Shown here in pieces: positions 62,711 through 64,000 of a stretch of 64,000 nucleotides of DNA. The notes under the pieces are model-generated. The model searched no databases, had not been told where the DNA came from, and saw nothing but the letters and a program-made list of their open reading frames with translations. The stretch comes from an uncultured Holosporaceae bacterium. Its GTDB lineage: Bacteria > Pseudomonadota > Alphaproteobacteria > UBA3830 > CASESI01. Each line of letters starts with the position of its first letter. The stretch's first letter is position 1. The DNA lies in NCBI GenBank assembly GCA_949290705.1, contig CASESI010000013.1, positions 1-64,000 on the forward strand. The letters run 5' to 3'. The translations under genes and the position numbers were made by a program.

Positions 62711-64000
62711 ATGAGTTTTTTTAAACTGTACGGTTATGAGCTTTTGGAGTTGGCTGATAACATTGCAAAAGAAAAAGGTGTGTTAAAGGACAAGATTATC
62801 ATCGCACTCGAGAATGCAATTAATTTTGCTGCGATGGAAAGATACGGCTTTGAATATAATATAAAGACAATTGTTAATAAGAAAACCGGTGATGTATCAA
62901 TTGGTAAATACTACCAAGTTGTTGAAAAAGTTGAAAATCCTGTAAAGGAAGTTTCACTTCGTGATGCGAAAAATATGATAAACGCATCAACGTATGTCTT
63001 AAGACCAGTAAAGAAAGATACTGATATTGACGACGCAAAGAAAGTCGCAAATGATAGAATAAAAGCCAATATAGAGCTGTACAAGAACGAAAAGTACGCG
63101 GCTGACCGTGAACTTTTTGCTTCGATTGATTATAATGAATATGAAGAAGTCCCAAGTGACGAAATCAAAGTTGGTGATATTTTCAAATTTGAAGCGCTTC
63201 CGTTATTTGATTTTGGGCGCACCGCCGTCGTTTCGGCAAGGAAAATTATACACCAAGGAATTAAGGCTGCTGAAAAAGAAAAGCAGTATAAAGAATTCAA
63301 AGATCGCGTTGGCGAAATCGTAAGTGGTGTCGTTAAAAGATCTGAATTCAATAACGTGATTGTCGACCTTGGAAGATGTGAAGCTTTGTTACGCAAAGTG
63401 AATCTGATCCCAAGGGAAACTTTCCGAATCGGGGACAGGGTCACCGCCTATATAGAAGAAGTAAAATATGATGAATTTGGATACCAAGTATTTTTGTCTC
63501 GTAATAATGACCAATTCTTGATGAAATTACTTGAGCAACAAGTCCCCGAAATATATGACCGCATTATAGAAGTAAAATCGATTGCGCGTGACCCGGGAAG
63601 CCATGCAAAGATTGCTGTATACTGTAAAGATCCAAACATTGATCCAATTGGAACATGTGTCGGTATACGTGGAAGTAGGATTCAACCTATTGTCCAAGAA
63701 TTACAAGGCGAGAAAATTGATATTGTGATTTGGTCTGATAACATCGCGACTTACATCGCAAATGCAATGTCTCCAAGCGAGGTTGCAAAAATTGTTATGG
63801 ATCAAGACAACGAAATTTTCGAGGTCATTGTCCCTGATGCTCAACTAAGTGTTGCCATCGGAAGACGTGGCCAGAATGTAAAGCTTGCATCAAAACTTAC
63901 AGGTGTTTTGCTTGATATTGTTTCTGAATCCGATTACAAGGAAAAGCGCAGTAAAGAGTTTAAAGCACTTTCAAACATATTTATTGATGCACTCGATTGT
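62711..64000 (+). CDS. nusA: Transcription termination/antitermination factor NusA (3' end outside window)
   Basis: Binds RNA polymerase and controls pausing, termination and antitermination. The 430 codons in the window include the N-terminal RNA-polymerase-binding domain (about 1-140), the S1 domain (GEIVSGVVKRSEFNNVIVDLG, about 145-215) and the two KH domains (DPIGTCVGIRGSRIQPIV and SVAIGRRGQNVKLASKL, about 230-400). GGAG lies 9 bp before the ATG. In most proteobacteria rimP precedes nusA; here it is absent and nusA has its own strong promoter. Confidence 0.95.
   Translation, partial: MSFFKLYGYELLELADNIAKEKGVLKDKIIIALENAINFAAMERYGFEYNIKTIVNKKTGDVSIGKYYQVVEKVENPVKEVSLRDAKNMINASTYVLRPVKKDTDIDDAKKVANDRIKANIELYKNEKYAADRELFASIDYNEYEEVPSDEIKVGDIFKFEALPLFDFGRTAVVSARKIIHQGIKAAEKEKQYKEFKDRVGEIVSGVVKRSEFNNVIVDLGRCEALLRKVNLIPRETFRIGDRVTAYIEEVKYDEFGYQVFLSRNNDQFLMKLLEQQVPEIYDRIIEVKSIARDPGSHAKIAVYCKDPNIDPIGTCVGIRGSRIQPIVQELQGEKIDIVIWSDNIATYIANAMSPSEVAKIVMDQDNEIFEVIVPDAQLSVAIGRRGQNVKLASKLTGVLLDIVSESDYKEKRSKEFKALSNIFIDALDC

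Overview
The window is AT-rich (about one third G+C by eye), gene-dense chromosomal DNA from a Gram-negative bacterium, most probably an obligately or facultatively intracellular alphaproteobacterium (Holosporales/Rickettsiales-like). The lineage is inferred from rpsT-dnaA adjacency, LpxI-type lipid A synthesis, a K+-independent H+-pyrophosphatase beside pyruvate phosphate dikinase, a DivL-like pseudokinase and intergenic TTAA-N7-TTAA boxes of the CtrA type. No rRNA, CRISPR array, prophage or insertion sequence was seen; the only tRNA found is tRNA-Gly(GCC).

Layout. 1-3.1 kb: three minus-strand genes for secreted proteins with related signal peptides and related promoters (one cut by the window edge, one a coiled-coil protein, one broken by a single stop). 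3.2-10.7 kb: MscS channel, 3-hydroxyacyl-CoA dehydrogenase, DivL-like sensor, plsC, an anchored unknown, a MORN-repeat protein, rsfS and rlmH. 10.9-13.0 kb: tRNA-Gly-lpxI-lpxB, apparently one transcription unit. 13.2-16.5 kb: two unknown secreted proteins and kup. 16.6-19.8 kb: pdhA-pdhB-pdhC. 20-21.5 kb: a small unknown gene, rpmA-rplU and an LptC-like gene. 21.5-25.1 kb: an orphan type VI secretion VgrG and comM. 25.2-29.7 kb: rpsD with a secreted unknown, then rpsT-dnaA-mltG and a GNAT acetyltransferase. 29.7-31.4 kb: secreted unknown and rpe. 31.4-37.2 kb: a complete RND efflux operon (adaptor, pump, outer-membrane factor). 37.4-41.5 kb: lpxC, rpmJ-rpsA, ybgC, tolQ. 41.6-44.7 kb: ppdK and rnhA. 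44.7-45.9 kb: a tandem pair of secreted paralogs, the first with an internal stop. 45.9-50.6 kb: rnhB, bamD, dnaB, a gene remnant, a secreted unknown and greA. 50.7-55.2 kb: hppA, pssA, murJ. 55.3-56.7 kb: a broken secreted-protein gene. 56.8-61.6 kb: a long CsrA-like gene overlapping ileS, then rsmA-efp. 61.7-64 kb: kdsB and the start of nusA.

How it fits together. The housekeeping part covers envelope building (lpxC, lpxI, lpxB, kdsB, LptC-like, bamD, mltG, murJ, pssA, plsC, tolQ), translation (uS4, bS20, bS1, bL21, bL27, bL36, EF-P, IleRS, RsmA, RlmH, RsfS), replication (DnaA, DnaB, RNases HI and HII), pyruvate/PPi metabolism (PDH, PPDK, H+-PPase) and efflux. Between these genes sit about ten lineage-specific genes with signal peptides and no recognised domain; three clearly carry inactivating changes. 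They look like a turning-over secretome of a host-associated bacterium.

Most interesting observations: a full-length DivL-like kinase with Asp in place of the phospho-acceptor His; TTAA-N7-TTAA boxes in front of it and about nine other genes; a CsrA with an extra C-terminal domain of about 115 residues; three almost identical 29-bp promoters driving tRNA-Gly/lpxI/lpxB, rpmJ-rpsA and nusA; and a set of genes whose -10 box ends 6-8 nt before the AUG (candidate leaderless mRNAs).
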